A stretch of 64,000 nucleotides of DNA from Thioalkalivibrio sp. XN8 (GCF_011058255.1 NZ_JAALFH010000011.1:1-64000); one strand, 5' to 3'. Numbered from the stretch's first letter, positions 1 to 9,143 are shown. Notes: a model not told the origin generated them from the letters alone. Numbers and translations are program-made.

Positions 1-1
1 C

Positions 2-2125
2 GGCGGGGCGCGCGGCGGGGCGCACGTAGGCGTCCTCGAGGTGCTCGACGAGCTGCGCGTCCCCGTGGACTGCGTGGCCGGCACCAGTATGGGCGCCCTG
101 GTCGGCGGGACCTTCGCCAGCGGCATGCCGCCCCGGGAAATCGAGCGCCGCCTCGGGGAGATCGACTGGGCCAAGGCCATCGCCTTCGCCGGCTGGCGCG
201 ACGAGCGGCCGATGCAGCGCAAGCTCTCCGGCGCCACGTACAGCAACAACATCGAGTTCAGCGCCTGGGGCGGCCAGCTGCACGGCAGCGGCGGCTTCAT
301 CCCCTCGCAGCACGTCGAGGCGGAAATCCGGCTGCTGATCGGCGACGCCCGCCGCATCCGGGACTTCGACCAGCTGCCCATCCCGTTCCGCGCGGTCGCG
401 ACGGACCTCAAGTCGAGCACCATGGTCGTGCTCGGTGAGGGGGACCTCGCCGAGGCGATGCGCGCCAGCATGGCGGTGCCTGGCTTGTTTGCGCCCATCG
501 CGCGCGGCGACTGGGTACTGGCCGACGGCGGCATCGTGCGCAACCTGCCGGTCGACGTGGCCCGCGAACTCTGCGCCGACGTGGTGATCGCCGTGGCCGT
601 GGCCGTGCCAGCCCCCGAGCCGGACGAGCTGCAGTCGTTGTTCGGCGCCGCAGCGCGCTCCATCGACGTGATAACGGAGGCCAACGAAAAGGCGCAGCTG
701 GCCACCCTGGGTCCCATGGACGTGGCCATCACGGTCCCGATCGGCGACATCGGTGCGGTGGATTTCGACCGGGTGCTGGAGACCATCCCGCTCGGCGCGG
801 CGACCGCCTGGGACAAGGCGGAAAGCCTGCGCCGCTACGCCCTGCCGGAGGCCGAGTACCGGGAATGGCGCGCGCGCCTGGGCCGGCCGGCCGCCGGGCC
901 GGTCGAGATTGCCTCGATCGAGTTCCGGCCCCTGCGCCATGCCTCGGCCGCCTACCTGGCCACCCGGATGGCAACGCGGCCCGGCGACCGCGTGACCCCC
1001 GTCGAACTCGAGGCGGACATGAACCGGATCTTCGCCAGCGGCGACTTCGAGCGCGTCGACTATCGGCTGCGGCCGCTGCCGGACGGCCGCGCGCGACTGG
1101 TGATCGACGCGGTGGAGATGCGGGGCGACACCGACTTCATCCGCTTCGACCTGGGCCTGGCCGGCTCGGCCGGCGGCGATGCCCTGTTCGTCCTGCGCGC
1201 CGACCACCGTCGTGAGTGGGTCAACGAGCTCGGCGGCCAGTGGCGCAACGCGCTCCAGCTGGGGCAGCTGTCGGTCCTGGAAACGGCCTTTTACCAGCCG
1301 CTCGACACGGCCCAGCGTTACTACGTCGAAACTCTGCTGCGCGGCACCCGTTCGCTGGAAGACTTTTTCATCGCCGGCGACCGGATCGCCACCTACCGGC
1401 GCCTGGAAGCGGTCGCCGGACTCGACCTCGGCGTGAATATCGGCAACCACGCCCGGCTGCATGCAGGCCTGCGCATGGGAGCCGCGGACTTCAACCTCGA
1501 CACCGGCACCCAGGGACTGCTGGACGAGGAGCGCAGCCGGGACAACAGTTTCCTGGTCGGCGGCCTCTACGACACCCGCGACAGCGCCTACCTGCCGACC
1601 AGCGGCAGCTATGCCCAGTTCGAATACCGCAACGCCAATCGCTGGCTGGGCGGCGAGGAATCCTACCGCCAGGTCGAGGGCGTCGTCGGCCACACCCTGG
1701 ACTGGCGCGGCCAGGTGATCCAGCTGGCCGCCGGCGCCGGCGACACCTTGAGCGGCGACCTGCCGAACTACCGCGATTTCAGGCTCGGCGGCGCCCGCAG
1801 TTTTCCGGCCCTGCAGCGTGGCGAGCTGCGCAGCGAGGGTTACTGGTCGGGCGCAGCCACCTGGCTGCTGCCGCTGGCCGACATCCAGGTGCTGTTCGGC
1901 CAGGTCTTCTACGGCGGCCTCGGCGTGCACTCCCTGCGGGTGCTCGATGCCGTGGACGGCAGCGGCGACCAGACGATTTTCGGCGCCTCTTTCACCCTCG
2001 GCGCCCGCACTCCGGTCGGGCCGCTGCTGGTGACCCTGGGCGCGGCCGACAACGACAGCGTGGAACTGCACCTGGCGCTCGGCCGGCCCATTCCCGAGGG
2101 CTCGATGCTCGACCGCCTGCAGTGA
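2..2125 (+). CDS. PlpD-like patatin phospholipase with POTRA and beta-barrel (type Vd autotransporter), 5' end missing
   Basis: The reading frame is open from base 2, so the signal peptide and first strand lie outside the window. The first visible residues, GGARGGAHVGVLE, are the patatin oxyanion loop. GTSMG follows, with the nucleophile Ser codon at 86-88, and the catalytic Asp is in ADGG near 520-530. This is a Ser-Asp dyad lipase domain. After about 290 residues a POTRA-like segment appears (IASIEFRP to VIDAVEMRG), and the rest is a BamA/D15-type 16-strand barrel with alternating aromatic strands and an LGGARSFP segment. Patatin-POTRA-barrel is the known order of PlpD from Pseudomonas aeruginosa, which delivers its own lipase domain across the outer membrane. 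Stop is TGA at 2123-2125. The product assignment is firm; the substrate is unknown. Confidence 0.88.
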   Translation, partial: GGARGGAHVGVLEVLDELRVPVDCVAGTSMGALVGGTFASGMPPREIERRLGEIDWAKAIAFAGWRDERPMQRKLSGATYSNNIEFSAWGGQLHGSGGFIPSQHVEAEIRLLIGDARRIRDFDQLPIPFRAVATDLKSSTMVVLGEGDLAEAMRASMAVPGLFAPIARGDWVLADGGIVRNLPVDVARELCADVVIAVAVAVPAPEPDELQSLFGAAARSIDVITEANEKAQLATLGPMDVAITVPIGDIGAVDFDRVLETIPLGAATAWDKAESLRRYALPEAEYREWRARLGRPAAGPVEIASIEFRPLRHASAAYLATRMATRPGDRVTPVELEADMNRIFASGDFERVDYRLRPLPDGRARLVIDAVEMRGDTDFIRFDLGLAGSAGGDALFVLRADHRREWVNELGGQWRNALQLGQLSVLETAFYQPLDTAQRYYVETLLRGTRSLEDFFIAGDRIATYRRLEAVAGLDLGVNIGNHARLHAGLRMGAADFNLDTGTQGLLDEERSRDNSFLVGGLYDTRDSAYLPTSGSYAQFEYRNANRWLGGEESYRQVEGVVGHTLDWRGQVIQLAAGAGDTLSGDLPNYRDFRLGGARSFPALQRGELRSEGYWSGAATWLLPLADIQVLFGQVFYGGLGVHSLRVLDAVDGSGDQTIFGASFTLGARTPVGPLLVTLGAADNDSVELHLALGRPIPEGSMLDRLQ

Positions 2126-2152
2126 GTCGCGCCGCCGGGGCGCCCCGGCGGC

Positions 2153-3259
2153 TCAGTCTGGCGCAGTAACGCGCAGCACGCGTCCGTCGCGACTGTCGGT
2201 CAGCAGGTAGATGGCGCCGTCGGGACCCGTAGCGACGTCGCGCAGGCGCTCGCCGAGCTCGCTGAACAGCGTTTCCTGGCCGACCACGCGGCCGTCCTCC
2301 AGGTCGATACGCCGCACTTCGCGCGCCACCAGCGCGCTGACCAGCAGGTCGCCGTCCCAGGCGGGAAACTCGCTGCCGCGATACAGCGTCATGCCGGCCG
2401 GGGCGATCGACGGCGTCCAGTGCAGCACGGGGTCCGCCATGCCGGGCCGCGAGGTGTAGGGGGAAATTTGCGCGCCCGAGTAATCGACCCCGAAGGTCGC
2501 CACCGGCCAGCCATAGTTCTCGCCCGGCTCGATCAGGTTGAGCTCGTCCCCGCCGCGGGGGCCGTGCTCGTGCGCCCACAAGCGGTCGCCGACCGGGTCG
2601 AAAACCAGCCCCTGCACGTTGCGATGGCCGTAGCTGTAGATTTCCGGCCGTGCCCCCTCGCGCCCGACGAAGGGATTGTCCGGCGGTACGCTGCCGTCGG
2701 GCCGGATGCGCACGATGGTGCCGGTGTGGCTGTCCAGGCGCTGGGCCTGTTCGCGGTAATCGAAAGCGTCGCCCAGCCCGATGACCAGCGTGCCGTCGCC
2801 GAGGAAATCCATGCGACCGCCGTAGTGGACCGGCCGGTCGCGCGGCGGCTCGATGTCGAAGATCACGTCGACGTCGACCAGCTCGTGGTCCCGCAGGCGG
2901 CCGCGCACCACGCGCGTGCCGCTGGCGGCGGCGTCGCCGTGCGCCAGCGACAGGTAAATCCAGCCGTTCTCCGCGTAGTCAGGGTCGAGCAGCACCTCGA
3001 ACAGGCCGCCCTGGCTGCGCACGAAAGCCTCCGGCACGCCGCGCACCGGCTCCGGCAGCAGCTCGCCGTCCGCAATCACCCGCAGCCGTCCCGCCCGCTC
3101 GGTCACGAGCCGGCGCCCGTCGGGCAGGAAGGCGATCGACCAGGGATGCTCGAGCCCGGTGGCGACGGTCTCGACCCGGTACTCGGCCGCCGGGACGGCG
3201 GCCGGCACGGCGGCGAGGAAGGCGAGAGCGAGGCAGGGCAACAGTCGGATGGCGTTCAT
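2153..3259 (-). CDS. PQQ-dependent aldose sugar dehydrogenase, YliI/GSDH family, secreted
   Basis: The protein has 368 residues. A cleavable signal peptide (about 1-24, ending in AVPAA) is followed by the glucose/sorbosone dehydrogenase propeller. Typical segments are GLEHPWSIAFLPDG near the N-terminus, YGGRMDFLGDGTLVIGLGD in the middle and AHEHGPRGGDELNLIEPG, the calcium/PQQ-binding blade, around residue 240. The family oxidises aldoses in the periplasm with pyrroloquinoline quinone. It converges on the patatin gene with 27 bp between stops. The start is ATG at 3257-3259. The family call is secure; the true sugar and whether PQQ is made here cannot be read from the window. Confidence 0.86.
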   Translation of the reverse strand: MNAIRLLPCLALAFLAAVPAAVPAAEYRVETVATGLEHPWSIAFLPDGRRLVTERAGRLRVIADGELLPEPVRGVPEAFVRSQGGLFEVLLDPDYAENGWIYLSLAHGDAAASGTRVVRGRLRDHELVDVDVIFDIEPPRDRPVHYGGRMDFLGDGTLVIGLGDAFDYREQAQRLDSHTGTIVRIRPDGSVPPDNPFVGREGARPEIYSYGHRNVQGLVFDPVGDRLWAHEHGPRGGDELNLIEPGENYGWPVATFGVDYSGAQISPYTSRPGMADPVLHWTPSIAPAGMTLYRGSEFPAWDGDLLVSALVAREVRRIDLEDGRVVGQETLFSELGERLRDVATGPDGAIYLLTDSRDGRVLRVTAPD

Positions 3260-3354
3260 GGCGTGCTTTGAGCTTGATGGCCTGCAACAATAATAGCCGC
3301 CCCGGCGCGTTCGGGGCGACCGTGGTCATGGCCTGGCCGAAGGGGAGCCACCCG

Positions 3355-3807
3355 ATGAAATTCCTGCGCCTGTTGCTGGCCTGGCTGCTGGCCGCCGTCC
3401 TTGCCGGGATTCTCGGCAGCGTTGTCCAGACCCAGTTCAGCCTGGCGGCGATCGCCGGGCTCGGCGCGCCCGTGCCGCTCGACGTCCGCCTGCTCACCAC
3501 GCTCCGGGACCTCGCGGGCTTTGCACCCATGCTTGTGCTCCTCACCGCCGGCGGCTTCCTGCCGGCTTTCCTGGTGGCGGGCCTGCTGCTGCGCTGGTGG
3601 CCGCGCCGGCGCACGTTCCTCTACACGCTCGCCGGTGCGGCGGCCCTGGGCGTGATCCTGCTGCTGATGGATGCCACGCTGCCGGTCACCGCCATCGGCG
3701 CCGCGCGCTCGCCGCTGGGCATCGGGGCGCTGGTCCTGGCCGGTGCGGCCGGCGGCCTGGCCTTCGCCCGGCTGGCGCCGGCACGGCGCGCCCCGGGCGT
3801 GGCATGA
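3355..3807 (+). CDS. hypothetical integral membrane protein
   Basis: The protein has 150 residues. ATG at 3355 is preferred over an upstream in-frame codon because a GGGGAGCC ribosome site lies just before it and the protein then starts directly with a hydrophobic helix (MKFLRLLLAWLLAAVLAGI). Four hydrophobic segments are visible: residues about 3-22, 52-73, 85-103 and 115-135, separated by an Arg-rich turn (RWWPRRR). No family signature was recognised. It is read divergently from the sugar dehydrogenase and ends about 95 bp before the DUF4920 gene. Confidence 0.7.
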   Translation: MKFLRLLLAWLLAAVLAGILGSVVQTQFSLAAIAGLGAPVPLDVRLLTTLRDLAGFAPMLVLLTAGGFLPAFLVAGLLLRWWPRRRTFLYTLAGAAALGVILLLMDATLPVTAIGAARSPLGIGALVLAGAAGGLAFARLAPARRAPGVA

Positions 3808-3901
3808 GCCCGTCGACCGCTGCTAAGCTGCGGAACCCGACGGGCCCAGGCGCGGTCGTATTCGGGTCTGGAACAAGTATTCCCCACGAGGAGTTGTCGG
3901 A

Positions 3902-4393
3902 ATGAGAAAGTCTGCTGCCCTGCTGAGCCTGCTGGCCGTCGTCGCGGCGTCGCCCGCCCTGGCCGGCGACGTCATTCGCCTGTCCGAGCCGGTCGAGGTC
4001 GGCGCAGGTTACGAGGTCTTCGGCGCGCCCGTGGGCGAGATCGGCGAGCCGGTCCGCCTCGGCGAGATCGTCGCCGCCAGCGACAAGTATGCCGGCGAGC
4101 AGGTCCTCGCCACCGCCAAGGTCGCCAAGGTGTGCCAGAAGAAGGGCTGCTTCTTCGTCGCCCATGACGGCGACGTCACGGCCCGCGTGACCTTCGTCGA
4201 CTACAGCTTTTTCGTGCCCACCGACTCGGGCGGCAAGGACGTGACCATCGTCGGCACCTTCAACCGCAAGGTCTTGTCCGAAGCGCAGGCGAAGCACTAT
4301 GCCGAGGACGCCGGCGACGATCCGGCCAAGGTGCGGGGGCCGCGCGAGGAGTACGCGATCGTCGCGACCTCGGTGGTCATCCCCACGACCTGA
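3902..4393 (+). CDS. DUF4920 periplasmic protein
   Basis: The protein has 163 residues with a clear signal peptide (about 1-21, SPALA then GDV). The remainder fits DUF4920: a beta-rich OB-like body with the pattern KVAKVCQKKGCFFVAHDGD, in which two cysteines are spaced CQKKGC, and a conserved VTIVGTFNRKVLSEAQAKHYAEDAG helix near the C-terminus. The function of the family is not known; the Cys pair may bind metal or form a disulfide. A good ribosome site (GAGGAG, about 3888) precedes ATG 3902. Confidence 0.82.
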   Translation: MRKSAALLSLLAVVAASPALAGDVIRLSEPVEVGAGYEVFGAPVGEIGEPVRLGEIVAASDKYAGEQVLATAKVAKVCQKKGCFFVAHDGDVTARVTFVDYSFFVPTDSGGKDVTIVGTFNRKVLSEAQAKHYAEDAGDDPAKVRGPREEYAIVATSVVIPTT

Positions 4394-4531
4394 GCTGTGC
4401 TCTGGCCCGACCGCAGCTTGTTGCGCGGCTTCGTCACCTGCCTGCCAGGGATAGTTTTCGGGTGTGCCCCCGCCCTTTGGGCAGGCCTTCCTGAACCGGG
4501 CTGAGCGGTGGCCCGACTTGCGGTGGTCGCA

Positions 4532-4604
4532 GGACGAGCCCGTTACGGGTCGGCCGAGCGGCATAAAGATTTCCAAGCGAGGGCGACCCGTAACGGGCTC
4601 GTCC
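4532..4604. repeat. long hairpin with a conserved 31-nt loop (copy 1)
   Basis: A perfect 21-bp inverted repeat (arms 4532-4552 and 4584-4604) encloses a 31-nt loop, 4553-4583. The loop carries GAGCG near its left end and AGCGAG near its right end, with ATAAAGATTTCC between. The same loop plan recurs at 40507-40561 and, on the other strand, at 40292-40341, with different arms each time. It fills most of the 228-bp gap between the DUF4920 gene and fetB, which converge, so it may also act as a transcription stop. Confidence 0.75.
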
Positions 4605-4621
4605 ACGCAAGGGCAGCACGG

Positions 4622-5419
4622 TCAGGCCAGGCGGTCGAGCCGGAGCCGCTGGCGCTCGTCGAACAGCCGCCGGCTCGCCGCCATCACCGCAGCCACGGTG
4701 CCGAAGCCGGTGCCGACCGCGATCATGAAGAAGACCAGCACCTGGTATTTCACCGCCAGGGCCGGCGGGCTGCCGCCCAGGATTTGGCCCGTCATCATGC
4801 CGGGCAGGCTGACCACGCCCGCGGCCGCCATGCCGTTGATGATCGGGATCATGCCGCTGCGCATGGCGTCGCGGCGCAGGTCGGCGACAGCGTCGCTCCA
4901 GCTCATGCCCAGCATCAGCCGGCCCTCGATCACGGTGCGCTGGCGCCAGGCCGTGTCCGTCAGGCGGTCCATGCCCAGCGCCACCCCGGTCATGGTGTTG
5001 CCGAGCAGCATCCCGAGCAGCGGGATGGCGTATTGCGGCGTGTACCAGGGCTGCGGCCCGACGATGGCCAGCAGCGCGAATACGGTGACGGCGAAAGACG
5101 AGATGAACATCGACACCGTGCCGATAGCGAAGGCCCAGCCCCCGGTCATCCGCCGCTTCTGGCGCGCCATCACCTCGCGGCCGGCCAGCAGCAACATCAC
5201 CACGGCCATCAGCGCTACCCAGTGAAAGGCTGCGACCGAGAACAGCGCCTCCAGCACCAGGCCCACCAGCGCCAGCTGGATGACCATGCGCGTGGCCGCA
5301 ACCACCAGGTCGCGGCTCAGGCCCAGGCGGCCGAAGTAGGTGACGACCGCCAGTGCCAGCACCAGCGCGGCGCCGATCGCCAGCTGCCACCAGGCGAGAT
5401 CGATCAGTTCCTGCTGCAC
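4622..5419 (-). CDS. fetB: FetB-type ABC transporter permease (UPF0014)
   Basis: The protein has 265 residues from GTG at 5417-5419, which overlaps the end of the upstream ATPase gene by 16 bp. The sequence is that of the UPF0014/FetB family: about seven hydrophobic helices, the cytoplasmic segment AGREVMARQKRRMTGGW, and the conserved LLGNTMTGVALGMDRL and PGMMTGQILGGSPP blocks. In E. coli FetAB exports iron and helps resistance to oxidative stress. Gene order ATPase-permease with overlapping ends supports a two-gene operon. The substrate in this organism is inferred from family only. Confidence 0.85.
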   Translation of the reverse strand: MQQELIDLAWWQLAIGAALVLALAVVTYFGRLGLSRDLVVAATRMVIQLALVGLVLEALFSVAAFHWVALMAVVMLLLAGREVMARQKRRMTGGWAFAIGTVSMFISSFAVTVFALLAIVGPQPWYTPQYAIPLLGMLLGNTMTGVALGMDRLTDTAWRQRTVIEGRLMLGMSWSDAVADLRRDAMRSGMIPIINGMAAAGVVSLPGMMTGQILGGSPPALAVKYQVLVFFMIAVGTGFGTVAAVMAASRRLFDERQRLRLDRLA

Positions 5420-6066
5420 GGCTGCTCCTCCAGGCGGTCGCCGCGGATGGCGAAGTGGCGGTCGCCGACGCGCGCGATCTGGTCCTGGTCGTGGGCCACC
5501 CACAGCACCGGCATGCCCTCCCGCCGGCAATAGTCACGCAGCCACGCTTCCACCTGCCGCGCCAGTGCCGGATCGAGATTGGCGGTCGGCTCGTCCAGCA
5601 ACAGGGCGCGCGGCTCGTGCGACAACGCGCGCAGCACGGCGAGGCGCTGTTTCTCGCCCGAGGACAGCCGGCCGATTTCCCACTCCAGCGCGCCTTCGTC
5701 GAAGCCGAAAGCCTCCATGCTGCCCGGCACCGGATCGAGGAAATGCTCCTTCACGGTGTCGGCCCACCAGCTGCTCTCGGCCGGCACCAGCATCACCCAG
5801 CCGCGCCAGCAGTGGGCGGCAACCGCGGCGCGCTCGTCGCTGCCGAGCGCCGCCTCGCCCTCGTGCGGCTCGAGATCGGCGATGGCGCGCAGCAGCCGGG
5901 TCTTGCCTGAGCCCGACTCGCCGGAAAGGCAGACGATTTCGCCGGGCTCGACCTCCAGGTTGACGCCGCGCAGCGGCCCCACCCCCAGCGCGCGCAACAC
6001 CAGCGCGTCGCCGCCGTCGGCGCGCTCCTTCGACTGTCCTGCAGCCTCACCCAAAGCGACCGTCAC
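5404..6066 (-). CDS. fetA: FetA-type ABC transporter ATP-binding protein
   Basis: The protein has 220 residues. Walker A is GESGSGKT (about 48-55), the signature is LSSGEKQR (about 137-144), Walker B is ALLLDEPTANLD (about 156-167) and the switch His is in WVAHDQDQ. The short length and the pairing with a UPF0014 permease mark it as FetA rather than a general importer ATPase. It is the first gene of the operon. A hairpin (GCCGAGCC/GGCTCGGC, about 6075-6110) lies in the 57-bp divergent gap upstream and could overlap its promoter. Confidence 0.85.
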   Translation of the reverse strand: MTVALGEAAGQSKERADGGDALVLRALGVGPLRGVNLEVEPGEIVCLSGESGSGKTRLLRAIADLEPHEGEAALGSDERAAVAAHCWRGWVMLVPAESSWWADTVKEHFLDPVPGSMEAFGFDEGALEWEIGRLSSGEKQRLAVLRALSHEPRALLLDEPTANLDPALARQVEAWLRDYCRREGMPVLWVAHDQDQIARVGDRHFAIRGDRLEEQPCSRN

Positions 6067-6123
6067 TCCTCATTAGCCGAGCCGGGGACCCGCAGTGTAG
6101 CGGCTCGGCGCTAGAATGACGCC

Positions 6124-7395
6124 ATGCAAACGCGGGCCTGCGACGTGGCGATCATCGGCGGCGGCATCATCGGCCTGGCTTGCGCCTGGTACCTGCGCGC
6201 GGCCGGGCGCGACGTCGTGGTGCTCGAGCGCGAGCAGCCGGGCGCCGGCGCCTCGCACGGCAACTGCGGCACCATCACGCCGAGCCATGCCCCGCCCCTG
6301 CCCGAGCCCGGCGTGCTCGGCCGCGCCCTGAAGTGGATGCTGCAGCCGGACGCTCCGCTCTATATCCCGCCCCGCTTCGACCCTGCGCTCTGGGCCTGGC
6401 TGCTGCGCTTTGCGGCGCATTGCAACCGGGCCGACCATGCGCACGCCACGCGGGTGCGGGCACAGCTGCTCAATGACTCGAGCGCGGCACTGGAGGCGCT
6501 GATCGCCGAAACCGGGATCGACTGCGCTTTCGAGCGCCGCGGCCTGCTGTACGTTTTCCGCCAGCCCACCTGGCGGGAACGCTTCGGGGACCTGCCGGAG
6601 ACCCTCGCGCCACTCGGCATCCGCGCGGAAGCCTGGGACGGCCGGCGCACCGAGGAGGAAGAGCCGGCGCTGCGGGCCGGCGTCAGCGGCGGCATCTGGT
6701 TCCCGGACGACGCCCACCTGCGGCCCGAGCGGCTGGTGGCCGGCCTGGCCCGGGCGGTCCGGGCGGCCGGGGTGGAGCTGCGCGCGGGCGCGCCGGTCAC
6801 GGACCTGGCCGTGCGGGACGGCCGGATCGAGACAGTGGTCACGCCGGATGCGCGGTGGCAGCCGCGCGAGGTCGTGCTCGCCATCGGCGCCTGGTCACCG
6901 CGGCTGGCGCGCCGGCTCGGCTTTCGCCTGCCGATCCAGCCCGGCAAGGGCTACTCGATGACCTTCGACCGCCCCGGGCTGGCGCCGCGGCGCGCCCTGG
7001 TGCTGAAGGAGTCCAGCGTCTGCGTCACGACCTGGCCCGACGGATTCCGGCTCGGCAGCACCATGGAGTTCTCGGGTTTCGACAGCCGGCTGAACCCAGT
7101 CCGGCTCGCCGCATTGCGGCGCGCGGCAGAGACGCACCTGCGCGAGCCGGGCGCCGGCGAACCGCAGGAAGCGTGGTCCGGCTGGCGGCCCATGACGCCG
7201 GACGACATCCCCGTTATCGGGCGCCCGCCGGGCCTGCAGAATGCCGTCGTCGCGACGGGGCATGGCATGCTCGGCATGAGCATGTCGGCCGCGACCGGCC
7301 TGCTGGTGCGCGACATCCTGCTCGGCGAGGCGCCGGCAAGCCGGCTCGCCCCGCTCGCGCCCGGACGGTTTACCTGGGCCGCGGGAAAAGGCTGA
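6124..7395 (+). CDS. FAD-dependent D-amino acid dehydrogenase-like oxidoreductase (DadA family)
   Basis: The protein has 423 residues. The N-terminal FAD site is VAIIGGGIIGLACAWYL (residues 8-24), followed by VVVLERE and the GASHGNCG segment typical of DadA-like DAO-fold enzymes. The C-terminus carries GWRPMTPDDIPVIGRPP and GHGMLGMSMS, the second half of the flavin site. DadA enzymes oxidise D-amino acids (classically D-alanine) to 2-oxo acids and pass electrons to the membrane. No alanine racemase gene is nearby. Its end overlaps the end of the convergent receiver gene by 26 bp. Confidence 0.82.
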   Translation: MQTRACDVAIIGGGIIGLACAWYLRAAGRDVVVLEREQPGAGASHGNCGTITPSHAPPLPEPGVLGRALKWMLQPDAPLYIPPRFDPALWAWLLRFAAHCNRADHAHATRVRAQLLNDSSAALEALIAETGIDCAFERRGLLYVFRQPTWRERFGDLPETLAPLGIRAEAWDGRRTEEEEPALRAGVSGGIWFPDDAHLRPERLVAGLARAVRAAGVELRAGAPVTDLAVRDGRIETVVTPDARWQPREVVLAIGAWSPRLARRLGFRLPIQPGKGYSMTFDRPGLAPRRALVLKESSVCVTTWPDGFRLGSTMEFSGFDSRLNPVRLAALRRAAETHLREPGAGEPQEAWSGWRPMTPDDIPVIGRPPGLQNAVVATGHGMLGMSMSAATGLLVRDILLGEAPASRLAPLAPGRFTWAAGKG

Positions 7396-8722
7396 ACTCG
7401 ACGCGGTTGTTGCGCGCCGCGATGGCGTTCCACTCGCCGGCCGTCGTCACGTCGGGCGGAAAATCGCGCAAGCGCTGCGAGTCGCGGCTGCCGCGCAGCA
7501 CCACCTCGAGGTCGATGCCGCCGCGGCTCAGCATGGGCGCCGCGGCGAGGAACTCCTGGAAGGCGCTGGACTGCGCCGCGGCGGGCGTGGCCTCGGCCAG
7601 CGGGTTGCCCACCACTTCGCAGGCGGTGAGCGGCGTGTCCGGGTCGGCCAGGCGATAGCGGCCCGTGGTCTCGTCCACCTGCATGCAGAACTCGCCGAGG
7701 TGGGCGTCCAGGCGCACCGAGCCGTCGAAGCCCGCCGCGGTCAGCCGCGCCAACAGCTCGGTCACCTGCTCCAGCCGCCGGTCGTCGAAGGGCAGCTCGC
7801 CGAAGCCGAAGCGCGTGTCCTGGCTGGTCGCCCAGCCCAGTGCCCCCACCAGCACGCGGTAGGCGGCGTCGGCGTCACCGGCGCCCGCGGTGCGCGGGCC
7901 CAGCGGGCCGTCCTGCGTCAGGCTGTCGATGGTCTCGGCCTGGGCGGCAATGGCCTGCCGCAGGCGGGCGTTGTCGGCCACCGCCTCGTTGCGCTGCTGG
8001 CTCGCCTGGCTGAACAGCAGGAACAACAGCGCAATCGGCACGATGACAAGGACCAGCAGCGTGGCCACCACGCCCCAGTTCGTGCCGCGCGAACCTGCCT
8101 CCGCCTCCTGGCGCGCCAGCTCGGCCTCGGCTTTCTGGCGTCCCCAGATCTCCTCCGCCACCCGGCGGGCGAAGTCGCGGTTGCTGGCCAGGATGTCGGT
8201 GCGCAGCTCGAGGTGCTGGTCCTGCAGCGTTCGCGTGATCAGCGCCTGGACGGAGGCGCCCATGGCCTGGCGCTCGAGGGCGCGGTCGGTCTCGTCCTCG
8301 CCGTCCGTCTCGGCCTCCTCGGTGCGCCGGCGGAGCGCCGCGCGCCGGTCCTTCACCAGGCCCAGCTTGAGCAGCATCTCGAACAGCACGCCCGGCTTGA
8401 CGTCCTTGGGCAGCACGCCGACAGCGCCGAGCGCCCGGGCCTGGCCGACGTAGACCTCGCCTTCCTTGGCCGTGTACATCATCACCGGGATGAGCGCCGT
8501 GCGCGCGTCGGCCTTGATCGCCGACACGGCCTCGAAGCCGTCCATCCCCGGCATGCTGTGGTCCATGAAGATGACGTCGACGGCCTGGTGCCGGAGGAAT
8601 TCGATGGCGTCCTCGCCGGACTCGGCGAAATCCACCTGGACGTCATAGCGCTCCAGCATGCGTTGCAGGGCTACACGGGCAGCCCTGGAGTCGTCGACGA
8701 CGAGAGCACGCTTCTGCGCCAT
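7370..8722 (-). CDS. receiver-domain protein tethered to the membrane, C-terminal domain unassigned
   Basis: The protein has 450 residues. Residues 1-125 are a CheY-like receiver with DD at 10-11, phosphoacceptor Asp54 (IFMDHSMPGMDG), the Thr switch (MMYTAKEG) and Lys in LPKDVKP. A charged helical linker follows, then one transmembrane helix at about 215-240 (VVATLLVLVIVPIALLFLLF), a coiled coil (about 240-270), and a C-terminal alpha/beta domain of about 170 residues ending in NNRVEFSLFPRPR. The ending and helix-strand pattern suggest a distant OmpA/peptidoglycan-type domain, but no clear signature is present. No signal peptide precedes the receiver, so the receiver should be cytoplasmic and the last domain periplasmic. 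No histidine kinase gene is adjacent. Confidence 0.75.
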   Translation of the reverse strand: MAQKRALVVDDSRAARVALQRMLERYDVQVDFAESGEDAIEFLRHQAVDVIFMDHSMPGMDGFEAVSAIKADARTALIPVMMYTAKEGEVYVGQARALGAVGVLPKDVKPGVLFEMLLKLGLVKDRRAALRRRTEEAETDGEDETDRALERQAMGASVQALITRTLQDQHLELRTDILASNRDFARRVAEEIWGRQKAEAELARQEAEAGSRGTNWGVVATLLVLVIVPIALLFLLFSQASQQRNEAVADNARLRQAIAAQAETIDSLTQDGPLGPRTAGAGDADAAYRVLVGALGWATSQDTRFGFGELPFDDRRLEQVTELLARLTAAGFDGSVRLDAHLGEFCMQVDETTGRYRLADPDTPLTACEVVGNPLAEATPAAAQSSAFQEFLAAAPMLSRGGIDLEVVLRGSRDSQRLRDFPPDVTTAGEWNAIAARNNRVEFSLFPRPR

Positions 8723-8786
8723 GGGCGAGACTTTCCTTCACTTCAGGCCATTAGTCCAGCCCGGGGCGTCCTGCTACCCTTGCGCC

Positions 8787-9140
8787 ATGCGGCGCGACGA
8801 ATTCGAACAGGTGGTCGACGAAGTCCTCGACCATCTCCCCGACTGGGCCCTGGAGCGAATCGACAACCTGCGCGTCGTGGTCGAGGAGTGGCCGACCGCC
8901 GAGCAGGATCCGGACGACCAGGGCCTGCTCGGGTTGTACGACGGCATCGCCCTGCCGGAGCGCGGCCTGGACTATGTCGACGTGATGCCCGATACCATCT
9001 GGATCTTCCGCCAGCCGCACCTGGAGCTCGGCCTGGTGGGCGAGGGGCTGCGCGAGGAGATTCGCCGCACCGTGCTGCACGAGCTGGCCCATTACTTCGG
9101 CCTCGACGACGACTACCTGGACGAGATCGGCTGGGGCTGA
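8787..9140 (+). CDS. zincin-like metallopeptidase family protein (PF06262)
   Basis: The protein has 117 residues from ATG at 8787. The zinc motif HELAHYFGLDD has its histidines at residues 98 and 102, with Glu99 as base and a downstream Asp as likely third ligand. The N-terminal part (FEQVVDEVLDHLPDWA) and the short total length match the minimal gluzincin-like family PF06262. Substrates are unknown. The gene stops 3 bp before a 51-bp palindrome. Confidence 0.85.
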   Translation: MRRDEFEQVVDEVLDHLPDWALERIDNLRVVVEEWPTAEQDPDDQGLLGLYDGIALPERGLDYVDVMPDTIWIFRQPHLELGLVGEGLREEIRRTVLHELAHYFGLDDDYLDEIGWG

Positions 9141-9143
9141 TCT

